A stretch of 64,000 nt of DNA from Streptomyces sp. B3I8 (GCF_030816915.1 NZ_JAUSYN010000002.1:7205501-7269500), one strand, 5' to 3'. Counted from the stretch's first letter, positions 24,517-34,541 are shown. Numbers and translations: made by a program. The notes: generated by a model not told the origin, from the sequence alone.

Positions 24517-25904
24517 GCCCCGACCTCGACGTGGCCGTGATCGGCGCGGGCGTCGCCGGCCTGACCACCGCGCACGAACTGCGGCGCGCCGGGCTCCAGG
24601 TGCGCGTCTTCGAGGACCGGCCGTACGTGGGCGGCCGCACGCACTCCTTCCGGCACGACGGCTACACCATCGACGAGGGCGCCGAACAGATCCCCACCCA
24701 CGGCTACGGCGCCACCTGGGAACTGCTCGCCCGGCTCGGCGTCACCGCTCGGGAGGTGCCCCGCATCGGCAGGGCCATCGGCGTGTGGCGGGACGGCCGC
24801 GCCCACCCCGGCGTCGCCGACCCCTCCGCGCTCCTGACCGGCGCCGGGCTCTCCCCGCGCGCCCGCGTCGACCTCGCCCGCTTCCTGGCCTGGACCGCAC
24901 GGCACCGCCGTGCTCTCGACGGCGACCACCCCGAGCACACCCCCGCGGGCGACCGCACCGTCGCCCGGTTCGCCCGCCGCTACCACCGGGACCTGCACGA
25001 CTACCTGCTCCAGCCCGTCGCCGGGTGCTTCTTCGGGTGGGACACCGCCCGCTCCGCCGCCGCACCCCTGCTCGGCCTGATGCGCTCCGTGGGACCCGTC
25101 TCCACCTGGCGGACCTACCACGACGGCATGGACCTCCTCGCCCGCCGGCTGGCCGACGGCCTCGACGTCGCCACCGCCCGCCCCGTCCACGAGGTCGTCA
25201 CCGAGGGCGACTCGGTCCGGCTGCGCGTCCCCGGCGGCACCGTCACCGCCCGCGCGGCCGTCCTCTGCGTCCCCGCACCCGTGGCCGCACGACTGCACGG
25301 CACCGCGCCCGAGGACGAACGCGCCTACCTCACCGCGTGCACCTTCACCCCCACCCTCAAGGTGAGCTGTCTCCTCGACCGGCCCCTCGCCCCCGCCTCA
25401 CCCACCCCCCTGTACGCGCTCCTCACACCCGACGCCGAGGACGACACGCTCTCCGGCATCCTCGTCGACCACGCCAAACACCCCGGCCGGGCACCCGCCG
25501 GCAAGGGACTTCTCACCCTCATGGCCGACCCGCGCCGCATCCCCGCACTGCGCGGCGCCTCCGAGCGGGAGACCACCGAACTGCTCGTCAAGGCGGCCAC
25601 CCGCTACGTCCCCGGTCTGCGGGACGCCGCCCGTCGCCACTTCGTACACCGCTTCACCCACGGCCTGCCCGAGGCCACCCCCGAGGCCCTGCACCACCGG
25701 GCCGCCTTCCTGGCCAGGCCCGCCCGCCCGGTGGAGTACGCCGGCGACTGGGTCATGCTGCGCCCCGCCGGCGAGGCCGCCGTCCGCTCCGGAGCACTCG
25801 CCGCCTCCCGCGTCCTGAGCCGGCTGCGCCCCGCCCCCACCACCGTCCGCACGGCCCGGCCGGCCGTCCCCGCACCGAGGAGCGAGGTACGTGAAACCGC
25901 GTGA
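24513..25904 (+). CDS. FAD-dependent amine-oxidase-type oxidoreductase
   Basis: A 463-residue flavoprotein of the protoporphyrinogen-oxidase/phytoene-desaturase/amine-oxidase fold. The dinucleotide motif VIGAGVAGLTTAHELRRAG is at ~9-27, GGRTHSF at ~40-46, and the C-terminal FAD contact lies near EYAGDWVMLRPAGEAAVRSG. It may desaturate or oxidise the prenylated product of the preceding UbiA gene, with which it overlaps (ATGA). The substrate cannot be specified. The last ~25 residues are disordered. Confidence 0.85.
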   Translation: MSPDLDVAVIGAGVAGLTTAHELRRAGLQVRVFEDRPYVGGRTHSFRHDGYTIDEGAEQIPTHGYGATWELLARLGVTAREVPRIGRAIGVWRDGRAHPGVADPSALLTGAGLSPRARVDLARFLAWTARHRRALDGDHPEHTPAGDRTVARFARRYHRDLHDYLLQPVAGCFFGWDTARSAAAPLLGLMRSVGPVSTWRTYHDGMDLLARRLADGLDVATARPVHEVVTEGDSVRLRVPGGTVTARAAVLCVPAPVAARLHGTAPEDERAYLTACTFTPTLKVSCLLDRPLAPASPTPLYALLTPDAEDDTLSGILVDHAKHPGRAPAGKGLLTLMADPRRIPALRGASERETTELLVKAATRYVPGLRDAARRHFVHRFTHGLPEATPEALHHRAAFLARPARPVEYAGDWVMLRPAGEAAVRSGALAASRVLSRLRPAPTTVRTARPAVPAPRSEVRETA

Positions 25905-27492
25905 CATGGGCGTCCTGTTCGACGAGTGCGCCGCCCGGGGCACCCGCACCACCGTCCACCTCGACCGCCCCTTCGACCTCGCCCCCGACCGCGGCACCCG
26001 CTGGACCGTTCCCGAACTCGCCGCGCTGGTACGGGAGACGGCGGGCATGCTGACCGCCGCAGGGGTCCGCCCCGGCGACCGGGTTGCCGTCGTCAAGGAG
26101 AACCACTGGGACTACGACCTGCTGGCCTGCGCCGCCGTCCGCGTCGGCGCCGTGCCCGCGCAACTGTCCGCCCGCCTGCCCGGGCAGGCACTGGTCACGC
26201 TCCTCACCCGGCTCACCCCGGCCCTCCTCGTCACCTCCGCCCAGGTCCTCGCACGCGCCCGCCGCGAGGACACCGACCCGACCGCCGCGGCCACCACCAC
26301 CCTCGTCCTGGACGCCGGCATCGACGCGGACCTGCCGGGCACCCTCCGCCCCGACGACGTACGCGGCCACCCCGCGCCGGCGCCCGTCCGCAGGGGCGAG
26401 GACCTGCCGCTGATCGTCAACCACACCTCCGGCACCACCGGCGTGCCCAAACTCGTCACCCACTCCACCCGCACCCTCGTCGGCGAACTGGCCCGCTTCG
26501 AGAGCGTCCGCTACCCCCGCATCGGTGTGCGGCGCGACGACACCCTGCTCAACGCCAACTCCTTCGCCCACGGGCGGACGTTCTGCTGGACCGGGAGCGC
26601 GCTCTGCCTGGCCCCCGCGAAGATCGTCATCGTCACCGGGCAGGACCCCGACCTCGCCGACCCACTGCTGCGCGCCCACCCGCCCACCCTCGTCGAGGCG
26701 ACACCCGCCACCTACGTCCGCTTCCGGCCACTGACCGAGCGGCTGCACAACCCGTTCCGCGACGTCCGCCTCTACGCCAGCACCTACGACGCCGTGCACC
26801 CGCCCACCGTCCGGGCCTACCTCACCGCCAGCCGGCACCGGGCCCCGCTGTGGATGCAGGGCTGGGGCCAGACCGAGACCGGCCCGCTCACCTTCCGGTT
26901 CCACACCCGGGCGAGCACCGACGAGGGCCGCGGCCCCGGCAGCCGCAACCTCGGCCGGCCGGTGCCGGTCAGGACCCGGCTGCGGGTGGTCGACCCCGAC
27001 ACCTTCCGGCCCGTACCCCGGGGCCGGCCCGGTCTCGTCCTGGCCCGTACCCGGGCCCGCGCCCTCGGCTACGTCGGCGAGGAGGCCCGCTGGTCCGCGA
27101 AGCGGCTCGGCGCCTGGTGGAACACCGGCGACATCGGCGTCCTCCGACGGGACGGCAGCGTGGAACTCCTCGACCGCGAGGTCGACCACGGGTCCGGACT
27201 GAGCTGCCTGCGGGCCGAGGACGTGCTGGAGGAGCGGCTGCCGTGGGCACTGGAGTGCCTCGTCCTTACCGGCGCCGACGGCCCGCCCCTGCCCGTCGTC
27301 GTCACCGCCGACGGCCGCCTGGACGCGGACGGCTGGCGGACCGCGACGCGCGGTCTGCCGCCGCTGGCCGCCCCCGTCGCGCTCACCTGGGAGCAGGTCC
27401 CGCGCACCGACACCGGCAAGGTCCGCCGCACCGCCCTGCTGCGGCAGCTCACCGGCACGGCCGGCACCGGCGGCTCCGGCCGCTGGACCTGA
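25891..27492 (+). CDS. Adenylate-forming enzyme (acyl-CoA/acyl-ACP ligase type) 1
   Basis: A 533-residue ANL-superfamily ligase. Core motifs are TSGTTGVPK (~179-187, P-loop), WGQTETGPLTF (A5), WWNTGDIG (A7) and TDTGKVRRTA (A10 with the catalytic Lys), so it should be active. It activates a carboxylic acid as the adenylate and passes it to CoA or a carrier. GTG 25891 lies 14 nt inside the previous gene and has GAGCGAGG upstream; ATG 25906 is an alternative. Third gene of the UbiA operon. Confidence 0.87.
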   Translation: MKPRDMGVLFDECAARGTRTTVHLDRPFDLAPDRGTRWTVPELAALVRETAGMLTAAGVRPGDRVAVVKENHWDYDLLACAAVRVGAVPAQLSARLPGQALVTLLTRLTPALLVTSAQVLARARREDTDPTAAATTTLVLDAGIDADLPGTLRPDDVRGHPAPAPVRRGEDLPLIVNHTSGTTGVPKLVTHSTRTLVGELARFESVRYPRIGVRRDDTLLNANSFAHGRTFCWTGSALCLAPAKIVIVTGQDPDLADPLLRAHPPTLVEATPATYVRFRPLTERLHNPFRDVRLYASTYDAVHPPTVRAYLTASRHRAPLWMQGWGQTETGPLTFRFHTRASTDEGRGPGSRNLGRPVPVRTRLRVVDPDTFRPVPRGRPGLVLARTRARALGYVGEEARWSAKRLGAWWNTGDIGVLRRDGSVELLDREVDHGSGLSCLRAEDVLEERLPWALECLVLTGADGPPLPVVVTADGRLDADGWRTATRGLPPLAAPVALTWEQVPRTDTGKVRRTALLRQLTGTAGTGGSGRWT

Positions 27493-27542
27493 ACGAGAGT
27501 TCCGGACCGGAACTCCGCACGAGGAAGGGAAGAAGGCACCGC

Positions 27543-28367
27543 ATGCTCGCACACCTGGTCGAGGACCCCGGCTACGTCTTCGACAACGACAGCGTGCACA
27601 GCCGCGAACAGCACCGCTGCCTCGCCGAGGCCTACGACGCCGACACCTTCGCCCGGCTCGCGGAGACCGGGGTCACGCGCGGCTGGCGCTGTCTGGAGAT
27701 CGGCTCGGGTGGCGGCAGCGTCGCCCGCTGGCTCGCCGACCGTGTCGCCCCGGACGGCGAGGTCGTCGCCACCGACGTCAAACCCCACCACATCCCGGCA
27801 CGTCCCGGCCTGACCGCCCTGCGCCACGACGTGGTCACCGACCCGCTCCCCAAAGCCGCCTTCGACCTCGTCGTCGCCCGCCTCGTCCTGCAGCACGTAC
27901 CCGAACGGCTCGCCGTCCTGGACAAGTTGGCGCGGTCGCTCAAACCCGGTGGCCGGCTCCAGATCGAGGAGTTCGACACCTCCTACGAACCGCCGCTGCT
28001 CACCCCGGACGAGGAGTCGGCACGTCTGTACGAGACGTTCCTGGCCACGAAGAGCGCCGTCATGCGGGCCGGCGGCGGGGACCCGGAATGGGGGCGCCGG
28101 GTGCCCGCCGCGATGCGCGCCGCCGGACTCGTCGACATCGACGTCAGGCCCCGTATCGAGCTGCGCACCGCCGACTCGCCCGGTCTGCGGCTGCAGCTCC
28201 ACCACACCCACCACCTGCGGGACAAGCTGCTGGCGGCCGGCCTGACGGACGAACAACTGGACCGTGTACGGGCGTTGATGCGCGACCCCGGCTTCCGGGC
28301 CGCCTCCAGCGTCATGTACTCGGTACAGGCCCGCCGCCCCCCGGCCGACGGCGAGGGCGGCCGATGA
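27543..28367 (+). CDS. SAM-dependent methyltransferase
   Basis: A 274-residue class I methyltransferase. Motif I is CLEIGSGGGS (~50-59), VVATDVKPHH supplies the ribose-binding acid, and FDLVVARLVLQHVPE and LKPGGRLQIEEFD are motifs IV and VI. It is related to small-molecule O/C/N-methyltransferases of natural-product pathways. A 50-nt gap follows the ligase; its stop overlaps the next ATG (ATGA), so it belongs to the same transcript. Confidence 0.85.
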   Translation: MLAHLVEDPGYVFDNDSVHSREQHRCLAEAYDADTFARLAETGVTRGWRCLEIGSGGGSVARWLADRVAPDGEVVATDVKPHHIPARPGLTALRHDVVTDPLPKAAFDLVVARLVLQHVPERLAVLDKLARSLKPGGRLQIEEFDTSYEPPLLTPDEESARLYETFLATKSAVMRAGGGDPEWGRRVPAAMRAAGLVDIDVRPRIELRTADSPGLRLQLHHTHHLRDKLLAAGLTDEQLDRVRALMRDPGFRAASSVMYSVQARRPPADGEGGR

Positions 28368-30230
28368 CGCATCCCGCGCCCACCGGACCGCCCGTGGCCG
28401 CACGGGTCGCCGGGGACCTGCTCGCCCTGACCGGCACGCCGGACGCCGCCGTGGTCGCCTGCGACATCGACTGGGCCGGCCCACTGGCCCTCGCCCTCCC
28501 CGAGGAACGCGCCGTGCAGGCCGCCTGCGGCCTCATGCACGTCCACGGCCGGGCGGGCGGCGCTCCCGCCCCGCTCGCCGTGGACTACGCGTCCACCGTG
28601 GCGGGCGTACTCGCCGCACAGGGCGTGACCGCGGCCCTGCTCGCCCGGGCGCGGGGCGCGGCGACACGCGCGGTCCGCACGTCGGTCGCCCAGGGCGCGC
28701 TGATCGCCGTCGCCCAGTACCTGGCGGCGGCGACGGCGGGGGAGGAGCGGGTGGCGGTGAGCAGCGGTGTGGGGGAACCGGGTTCGTCGACGGCTGAGGG
28801 GCGTGCCCCTTCCCCGGGCGCGGGCGACCGCGCGGCGCACCTCCACACCCCCGCACCCGACGACGCGCCCCCGGGGGATCCGGGGGCACAGCCCCCGGGG
28901 GCGGGAAGGGCAGGGGCGGCGGGGGCGAGAAAACCCACGGGTACCCCCGGCCTCATCTCCGCCGACGGCATCCGCATCGAACTCGAAGCCCTGGACGCCG
29001 AGCCCTGGATCGCCTTCTGGCGGCAACTGGGCGCACCGTCGGACGCCGTCCGACAAGGCTGGCGCACCTTCCAGACACGCTTCGCCACCGCCGTCCGCCC
29101 CCTCCCACCCGCCCTCGCCGAAACCGTCCACCGCACCCCGTTCACCGCACTGTGCGCGGCGGCGACCGCGTCCGGAGCGAGTCTGCTGGCCGTACGGGAG
29201 GACCCCGCACCCCCGACCGCCGTCCCACCCTGGACACTCACCCCACTCGCCCCGGGCAGCGCCGCCACCCCCCGCCCCACCACGCCCACGGCCCCCGCCG
29301 AGCCCCTCGCCGGACTCCGCGTCGTCGAGTCGACCCGACGGGTCCAGGGCCCCCTCGCCGGACACGTCCTGCGCCTGCTCGGCGCGGAGGTCGTCCGCGT
29401 CGAGCCCCCCGGCGGCGACCCGATGCGCGGCATCCCACCCCTGGCCGACGGATGCTCGGCCCGGTTCGGCGCCCTCAACGCGGGCAAGACCGTCGTCGAG
29501 GCCGACATCACCACGACGGCCGGCCGCGCGCGGGTGCGCGACCTGGTCCGCGACGCCGACGTCTTCCTGCACAACTGGGCACCCGGCAAGGCGGCCCACC
29601 TCCGCCTGGACGCGGACGACCTCGCCCGGGTGAGTCCCGCGCTGGTGTACGCCCGGGCGTCCGGCTGGGGCGAGGCGCTCGGCCCCCGCCCGCCGCTCGG
29701 CACCGACTACCTCGTCCAGGCCCACAGCGGCCTCGCCGCCGCCCTCCGCCCCGCCGACGAGCCGCCCGCGCCGTCCCTGATGACCCTCACCGACGTCCTC
29801 GGCGGTCTGGTCTGCGCGCAGGCCGTCCTCGCGGCGCTGCTGGAACGGCTGCGCACCGGACGGGGGCAGCGCGCCGACTCCTCGCTGTACTCCGCCGCCG
29901 CGCTCGTCCCACGCGGGAAACGGCGTGCCCGCTGGGGCCCGTACGACCGGCCGCTGGCCACCGGCGACGGACATCTGTGGCTGGGACCCGAGGCCCGTGC
30001 CCACCCCGAGCGCGTCGCCCCGCGCGCTGGGCGCCGGAGCCACGGCCGACCCCGCCGCGCACGCCCGCACCCTTCGCGGCGCCGTACTGCTGCCCCGGCT
30101 GGCGGCGGCCGGCGTCCCCGCGACCCCTGTGTGCGCCGACCTCGCGGCCCTCGCCCGCGACCCCCGCTTCGCTCCCGCGCTCGGTACCGGCGTGTACGCC
30201 TTCCCCCGTGCCCCCTGGGAGTTCGCATGA
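28364..30230 (+). pseudogene. CaiB/BaiF-type CoA-transferase, tandem domains, frameshifted near the 3' end
   Basis: The N-terminal ~145 residues (VQAACGLMHVHGRAGGAPAPLAVDY...) resemble the middle part of a CaiB domain. After a low-complexity insert, residues ~310 onward give a complete CaiB start (LAGLRVVESTRRVQGPLAGHVLRLLGAEVVRVE) and GTDYLVQAHSGL with the expected catalytic Asp. Frame 2 is coding to ~30020, then frame 3 continues (LGAGATADPAAHARTLRGAVLLPRLAAAG) to the TGA at 30230. Removing one C from the run at 30018-30021 restores one protein of ~621 residues ending in an ATGA overlap with the next gene. This is either a sequencing error or a real lesion. Confidence 0.75.
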
Positions 30231-31858
30231 GGCGCGCGTGGAGATCCGCCGCCGGTGTGGAGATCCGCGACCTGGTGCCCGCCGCGCTGCGCCGCACCTG
30301 GGTCGCGCGAGGCCACTGCCCGGACCGCGACCTCTACTCCCTCTTCGCCGCCCACGTGCGCGCCCACCCCACCCGCACGGCCGTCGTCGACGCGGCGGGT
30401 GCCCTCGACTACGCCCGTCTGGACGCCGACGTGCGCCACCTCGCCGGCCGGCTGGCCGAGCAGGGGCTCGGCGCGCGCGACATCATCGCCGTCCGCGTGC
30501 CCAACGGGCGCCGCGCGGTGGCCGCGGAACTCGCCGTCGCGGCACTCGGCGCCGTCGCCCTGCCCTACCCGCCCGGGCACGGCAGCCGGGGCCCCGCGAG
30601 CCTCCTCGCCCGCTCCCGGGCCCGCGCGGTGATCGTCGAGCACGCCCGTGACGCGGTGCCGGACGCCCACCTCCCGCATCTGGAGGCGGTGTTCTCCTGG
30701 GGAGAACCGGCACACCCGAAAGGCGTCCGGCTCACCGCCCCCGCGCGGGAACCGTTCCGGCCCCGACCGGTCGACGCGGAGGCCCCCGCCCGCATCCTGG
30801 TCTCCTCCGGGTCCGAGGCCGAGCCGAAAATGGTCGCCTACTCCCACAACGCGATGGCCGGCGGGCGCGCCGCCTACCTGCGCGCCCTGTCCTGCGGCGA
30901 CCCCGACGGGATGCGCAACCTCGTCCTCGTCCCGCTCGCCTCCTCCTTCGGCTCGCTCGGCACGTCCGTGACGGTGGCCGCCCTCGGCGCCACCCTGCTC
31001 GTCCAGGACGCGCCCGACGCGCGGGAGGCGCTGCGGATGCTCACCACGCACCGCCCGACGCACGTCTTCGGCGTGCCCACGATGCTGCGCCGGCTCGCCG
31101 AGCAGCCCCCGCCGCCCGACGAGGATCTGAGCGGGCTGCGCGCCCTGGTCTCCAGCGGCGCCGCCCTCCCCGAGGCCACGGCGGCGTTGTGCGCACGCCG
31201 GTTCGGGCGCCCGGTCGTCACCGTCTACGGCTCCTCCGACGGCGTCAACTGCCACACCGCCGCCACCGGGCTGTCCCCGGAGACCGGCACCGGCCTGCCC
31301 GACCCCGCCGTCACGGACATCCGCGTCACCCCCGGCACCGGCGAGATCCTCGCCCGGGGCCCCATGACCCCGCTCTGCTACGTGGCGGCACCCGACCTCG
31401 ACTCGCGGTACCGCACCCCGGGCGGCTGGGTCCGCACCGGCGACCGGGGCCGCCTGGACGCGCACGGCAGGCTCCACGTGCTCGGCCGCCTCCGGCAGAT
31501 GGTCGTACGCGGCGGCTACACCATCAGCCCCGCCGAGGTCGAACAGGCGCTCGCCGGCCATCCCTCGGTGGCCGAGACCGCCTGTGTCGGCGTGCCCGAC
31601 GAGGAGCTGGGCGAACGCCTGTGCGCCTGTGTGCGGGAGCCGCCGGGCGCGCCCGCCGTCACCCTGGAGGACCTCACCGACTTCCTGGAGACCGCGTGCG
31701 GACTGGAGCGCCGCAAACTGCCCGAACTGCTGCTGAGGGTGCCCGAGATGCCGCTCGGCCCCACCGGCAAGGTCTGCCGCCCCACCCTGGCCCGGCTCGC
31801 GGCCACCCGAGCCACCCGCCCCGGGGTGCCGCACACTGGAGAGCATGAGCAGGTCTGA
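30227..31858 (+). CDS. Adenylate-forming enzyme (acyl-CoA ligase type) 2
   Basis: A 543-residue ANL-superfamily protein. The phosphate-binding motif is atypical: SSGSEAEPKMV (~192-202) instead of TSGTTGxPK. A5 is YGSSDGVNCHT, A7 is GGWVRTGDRGR, and A10 (GPTGKVCRP) retains the catalytic Lys. The Ser-rich P-loop variant suggests an unusual acyl substrate or weaker ATP use. The ATG at 30227 overlaps the CoA-transferase stop (ATGA). Its 3' end overlaps the signalling gene at 31845 by 14 nt. Confidence 0.85.
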   Translation: MRRAWRSAAGVEIRDLVPAALRRTWVARGHCPDRDLYSLFAAHVRAHPTRTAVVDAAGALDYARLDADVRHLAGRLAEQGLGARDIIAVRVPNGRRAVAAELAVAALGAVALPYPPGHGSRGPASLLARSRARAVIVEHARDAVPDAHLPHLEAVFSWGEPAHPKGVRLTAPAREPFRPRPVDAEAPARILVSSGSEAEPKMVAYSHNAMAGGRAAYLRALSCGDPDGMRNLVLVPLASSFGSLGTSVTVAALGATLLVQDAPDAREALRMLTTHRPTHVFGVPTMLRRLAEQPPPPDEDLSGLRALVSSGAALPEATAALCARRFGRPVVTVYGSSDGVNCHTAATGLSPETGTGLPDPAVTDIRVTPGTGEILARGPMTPLCYVAAPDLDSRYRTPGGWVRTGDRGRLDAHGRLHVLGRLRQMVVRGGYTISPAEVEQALAGHPSVAETACVGVPDEELGERLCACVREPPGAPAVTLEDLTDFLETACGLERRKLPELLLRVPEMPLGPTGKVCRPTLARLAATRATRPGVPHTGEHEQV

Positions 31859-34541
31859 CGACGGGCCCCGGGCGCGGCGCTTCCCGGCCCGCCCCGAGAG
31901 CGCCGCGCGGGCCCGGCGCTTCGTGCGGGACGCGCTGGACGGGGCGGCGCCGCGGCAGACGGAGACCGCGGAACTGCTGACCGGCGAACTGGTGACCAAC
32001 GCCGTCCTGCACGCGCGCACCGAGGTCTCCGTGGAGGTGCGCCGCACCGGCGGCACCGTCCGCGTACGGGTCGGCGACGGGCGGCCGGACCGCCCCCCGG
32101 TGTCCCAGCGGCAGCACCCCTACACGGCCACCGGGTGGGGGCTCGCCCTCGTCGAGCGGCTCGCCGGCCGCCACGGCGTGGACACCGCCGAGAACCACAA
32201 GGCGGTCTGGTTCGAACTGGCGCCGCGGGCCGACGCGCCGGCGCCCGGCCCCGCGGGCTTCGCCGTGCCGGCCTCCGGACCCACCGGCAGCGTCACCCTG
32301 GTCGACCTGCCCTTCGCGCTGTACTCCGCCTCGCAGGCGCATCGCCGCGCCCTCCTGCGCGAGCTCGTCCTCGCCGCCGCCGCCGCCGGCGACGACAACG
32401 GCGTACGGCCCGCGGACCTGGCCACCGCCCAGGACGCGAACGACATGATCACCGCGTGCGTCGCGGCGGCGGCCCAGGACCAGCACTCCGGCACCGACAT
32501 CCGCACCCTCCTCCTCGCCGTCCCGCCCGACGTCGCGCCGGCCGTGCGCACCCTGCGCCGGGTCCTCGACCTCGCCGAGACGGCGGCGCGGCGCGAACGC
32601 CTGCTCAGCCGGCCCGCCCTGCCGCACCTCCGAGCCTTCCACCGCTGGCTGTTCGACGAGATCACCGGCCAGCTCACCGGCGGTGTGCCCGGGGCCTGGA
32701 CGCTGGTTCCCCGGGAGCCGAGCGCCCGTCCCTCGGAGCTGAACCCCTGGGACGCCCGGCAGGTACTGGCGGGCCGGGTCCCGACGATCGCCGCCGACGA
32801 CGCCGACCGCATCATCGCCGTCAACGGACCGGCCGCCGACCTCCTCGGACGGCACCCCGACGACCTCGTGGGGCAGCGGATCACCACACTCATGCCCGCA
32901 CACCTGCGCGACCGCCACGTGCAGGCGTTCTCCTCCCTGCTGCGCACCGGCCGGCCGCGCATCCTCGGCCGCTCCATACCGCTGCCCGCCCTGCACAGCG
33001 ACGGCCGGCTCATCCCCGTACGGCTGTTCATCCAGACCCAGGAGGCGGCCGACGGCCGCACCGTGTTCGTGGCCCAGCTCATCCCCCGGAGCAGCACCCT
33101 CGGTCCGTCGCCGGACGACTCCGCGTGGCCCGAAGCCGCGGGGCACCACGGAATCGCGGGGCACGAAACCGACACCGCAACCGAATCCGCGCCCGTGCCC
33201 GCACGCGAACCGGTGCCGAGACGGCCGCCGCCGGTCGCCGAGGGCCCGGAGGGAGGGCGCGAGGACCGCCTCGCCCGCACCGCGCTGCAGCGGCTCGCCC
33301 TGGTCGCGGACACCTACAGCGCTCTCGCCGCCGCCCCCGACGCCCCCGAACTGCTGCGCCGGGTGGGAGAGATCCTCGTCGGACGGTTCGCCGACTGGTA
33401 CGCGGTGGACCTCCTCGACGCGCGCGACCAGGTGGAGCGGGTCTGCGTCGTCCACCGTGACCCGGCCGCGCCGCCGTCCGTCACCTACGAGGGCGCACTC
33501 CCGCCGGTGTCCGGGACCGGCAAGGGCCCCCTGCCCCGGGCACTGCGCGGCGCCGGCCCCCTGCTGCTCACCGACATCCCGCCGGACTCCGGGGAGGGCA
33601 GCGCCCTGGACGCCCGGCAGTCGCGGCTCTTCGCGGAACTGGGCGCACACAGCGCCGTCGTCGCACCGCTGCAGGCGCGCAGGCAGGTGCTCGGCGCCCT
33701 GACGGTGGCCCGCACCGGCGGGCAGCGCCCGTTCACCGAGGAGGACCTGCCGCTCCTCGGTGACGTGGCCGGCGGCCTCGCGCTCGGCGTGGACAACGCC
33801 CACCTCTACCAGGAGACCCGGCAGATCGCCGAGCGCCTCCAGCGCTCCCTGCTGCCCGCGCTTCCGCGCACCGAGCACTTCCGACTGGCCGCCCGCTACG
33901 CGCCCTCCTCCGCCACCGCCCACGTGGGCGGGGACTGGTACGACGCCTTCATGCTGCCGGGCGGCGAGGCGGCCCTGGTCATCGGCGACGTCACCGGGCA
34001 CGACCTGCAGGCCGCCGTCGCCATGAGCTCCCTGCGCAACATGCTGCGCGGCATCGCCGTCGACCGTCAGGAACCGCCCGGGGTGGTACTGCGCCGCCTC
34101 GACCTCGCCAGCCAGACGTTGTACCGGAACGCCACCGCCACCTGCCTCTACGGCATGGTCCGCGGCACCCCCGGGGCCGCCGGCGCCGTCACCCTGCACT
34201 ACGCGACCGCCGGACACCTGCCGCCGCTGCTCACGACCGCGCAGGGCGAGACCCGTCACCTGGAGGCCGGCGCGGGGGTGCTGATCGGCATGGACCCCGA
34301 ACCGCCGCGCCCCACCGGGTGCGAGACGCTGCCGCCGCACTCGACGCTGCTGCTCTACACCGACGGCCTGATCGAACGGCGCGGCGAGCACCTCGACGAT
34401 GCCATGACCCGGCTGCGGCGCTGCACCGCGGACCTCGCCCGCGCCCCGCTCGACGTCTTCTGCGACGAGGTGCTGCTGCGCCTGGGCGCCGACAGCACCG
34501 ACGACATCGCCCTGCTGGCACTGCGGGTGACGCCGCCCTGA
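31845..34541 (+). CDS. Multi-domain SpoIIE-type serine phosphatase with HATPase, PAS and GAF
   Basis: An 898-residue cytoplasmic signalling protein. Residues ~10-130 form an anti-sigma-factor-type HATPase (ELVTNAVLHA N-box, GWGLALVERLAGRHG G-box). A helical region and a PAS domain (~320-410, IIAVNGPAADLLGRHPDDLVGQ) follow, then a disordered linker, GAF (~500-650) and a PP2C/SpoIIE phosphatase (~665-898) with GGDWYDAF, GDVTGHDLQAA, TAGHLPPLL, TDGLIE and DDIALLALR. Such proteins tune partner-switching control of sigma factors. The ATG is 14 nt inside the upstream ligase gene with GGAG before it, so it can be expressed with the biosynthetic operon. Confidence 0.9.
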   Translation: MSRSDDGPRARRFPARPESAARARRFVRDALDGAAPRQTETAELLTGELVTNAVLHARTEVSVEVRRTGGTVRVRVGDGRPDRPPVSQRQHPYTATGWGLALVERLAGRHGVDTAENHKAVWFELAPRADAPAPGPAGFAVPASGPTGSVTLVDLPFALYSASQAHRRALLRELVLAAAAAGDDNGVRPADLATAQDANDMITACVAAAAQDQHSGTDIRTLLLAVPPDVAPAVRTLRRVLDLAETAARRERLLSRPALPHLRAFHRWLFDEITGQLTGGVPGAWTLVPREPSARPSELNPWDARQVLAGRVPTIAADDADRIIAVNGPAADLLGRHPDDLVGQRITTLMPAHLRDRHVQAFSSLLRTGRPRILGRSIPLPALHSDGRLIPVRLFIQTQEAADGRTVFVAQLIPRSSTLGPSPDDSAWPEAAGHHGIAGHETDTATESAPVPAREPVPRRPPPVAEGPEGGREDRLARTALQRLALVADTYSALAAAPDAPELLRRVGEILVGRFADWYAVDLLDARDQVERVCVVHRDPAAPPSVTYEGALPPVSGTGKGPLPRALRGAGPLLLTDIPPDSGEGSALDARQSRLFAELGAHSAVVAPLQARRQVLGALTVARTGGQRPFTEEDLPLLGDVAGGLALGVDNAHLYQETRQIAERLQRSLLPALPRTEHFRLAARYAPSSATAHVGGDWYDAFMLPGGEAALVIGDVTGHDLQAAVAMSSLRNMLRGIAVDRQEPPGVVLRRLDLASQTLYRNATATCLYGMVRGTPGAAGAVTLHYATAGHLPPLLTTAQGETRHLEAGAGVLIGMDPEPPRPTGCETLPPHSTLLLYTDGLIERRGEHLDDAMTRLRRCTADLARAPLDVFCDEVLLRLGADSTDDIALLALRVTPP

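Noticed and set aside
28088..31858. Single 1256-residue CoA-transferase/ligase fusion
   Set aside because: The frame is open only because of the +1 change at 30018-30021; residues between carry no homology, while the other frame does and ends in an ATGA overlap.
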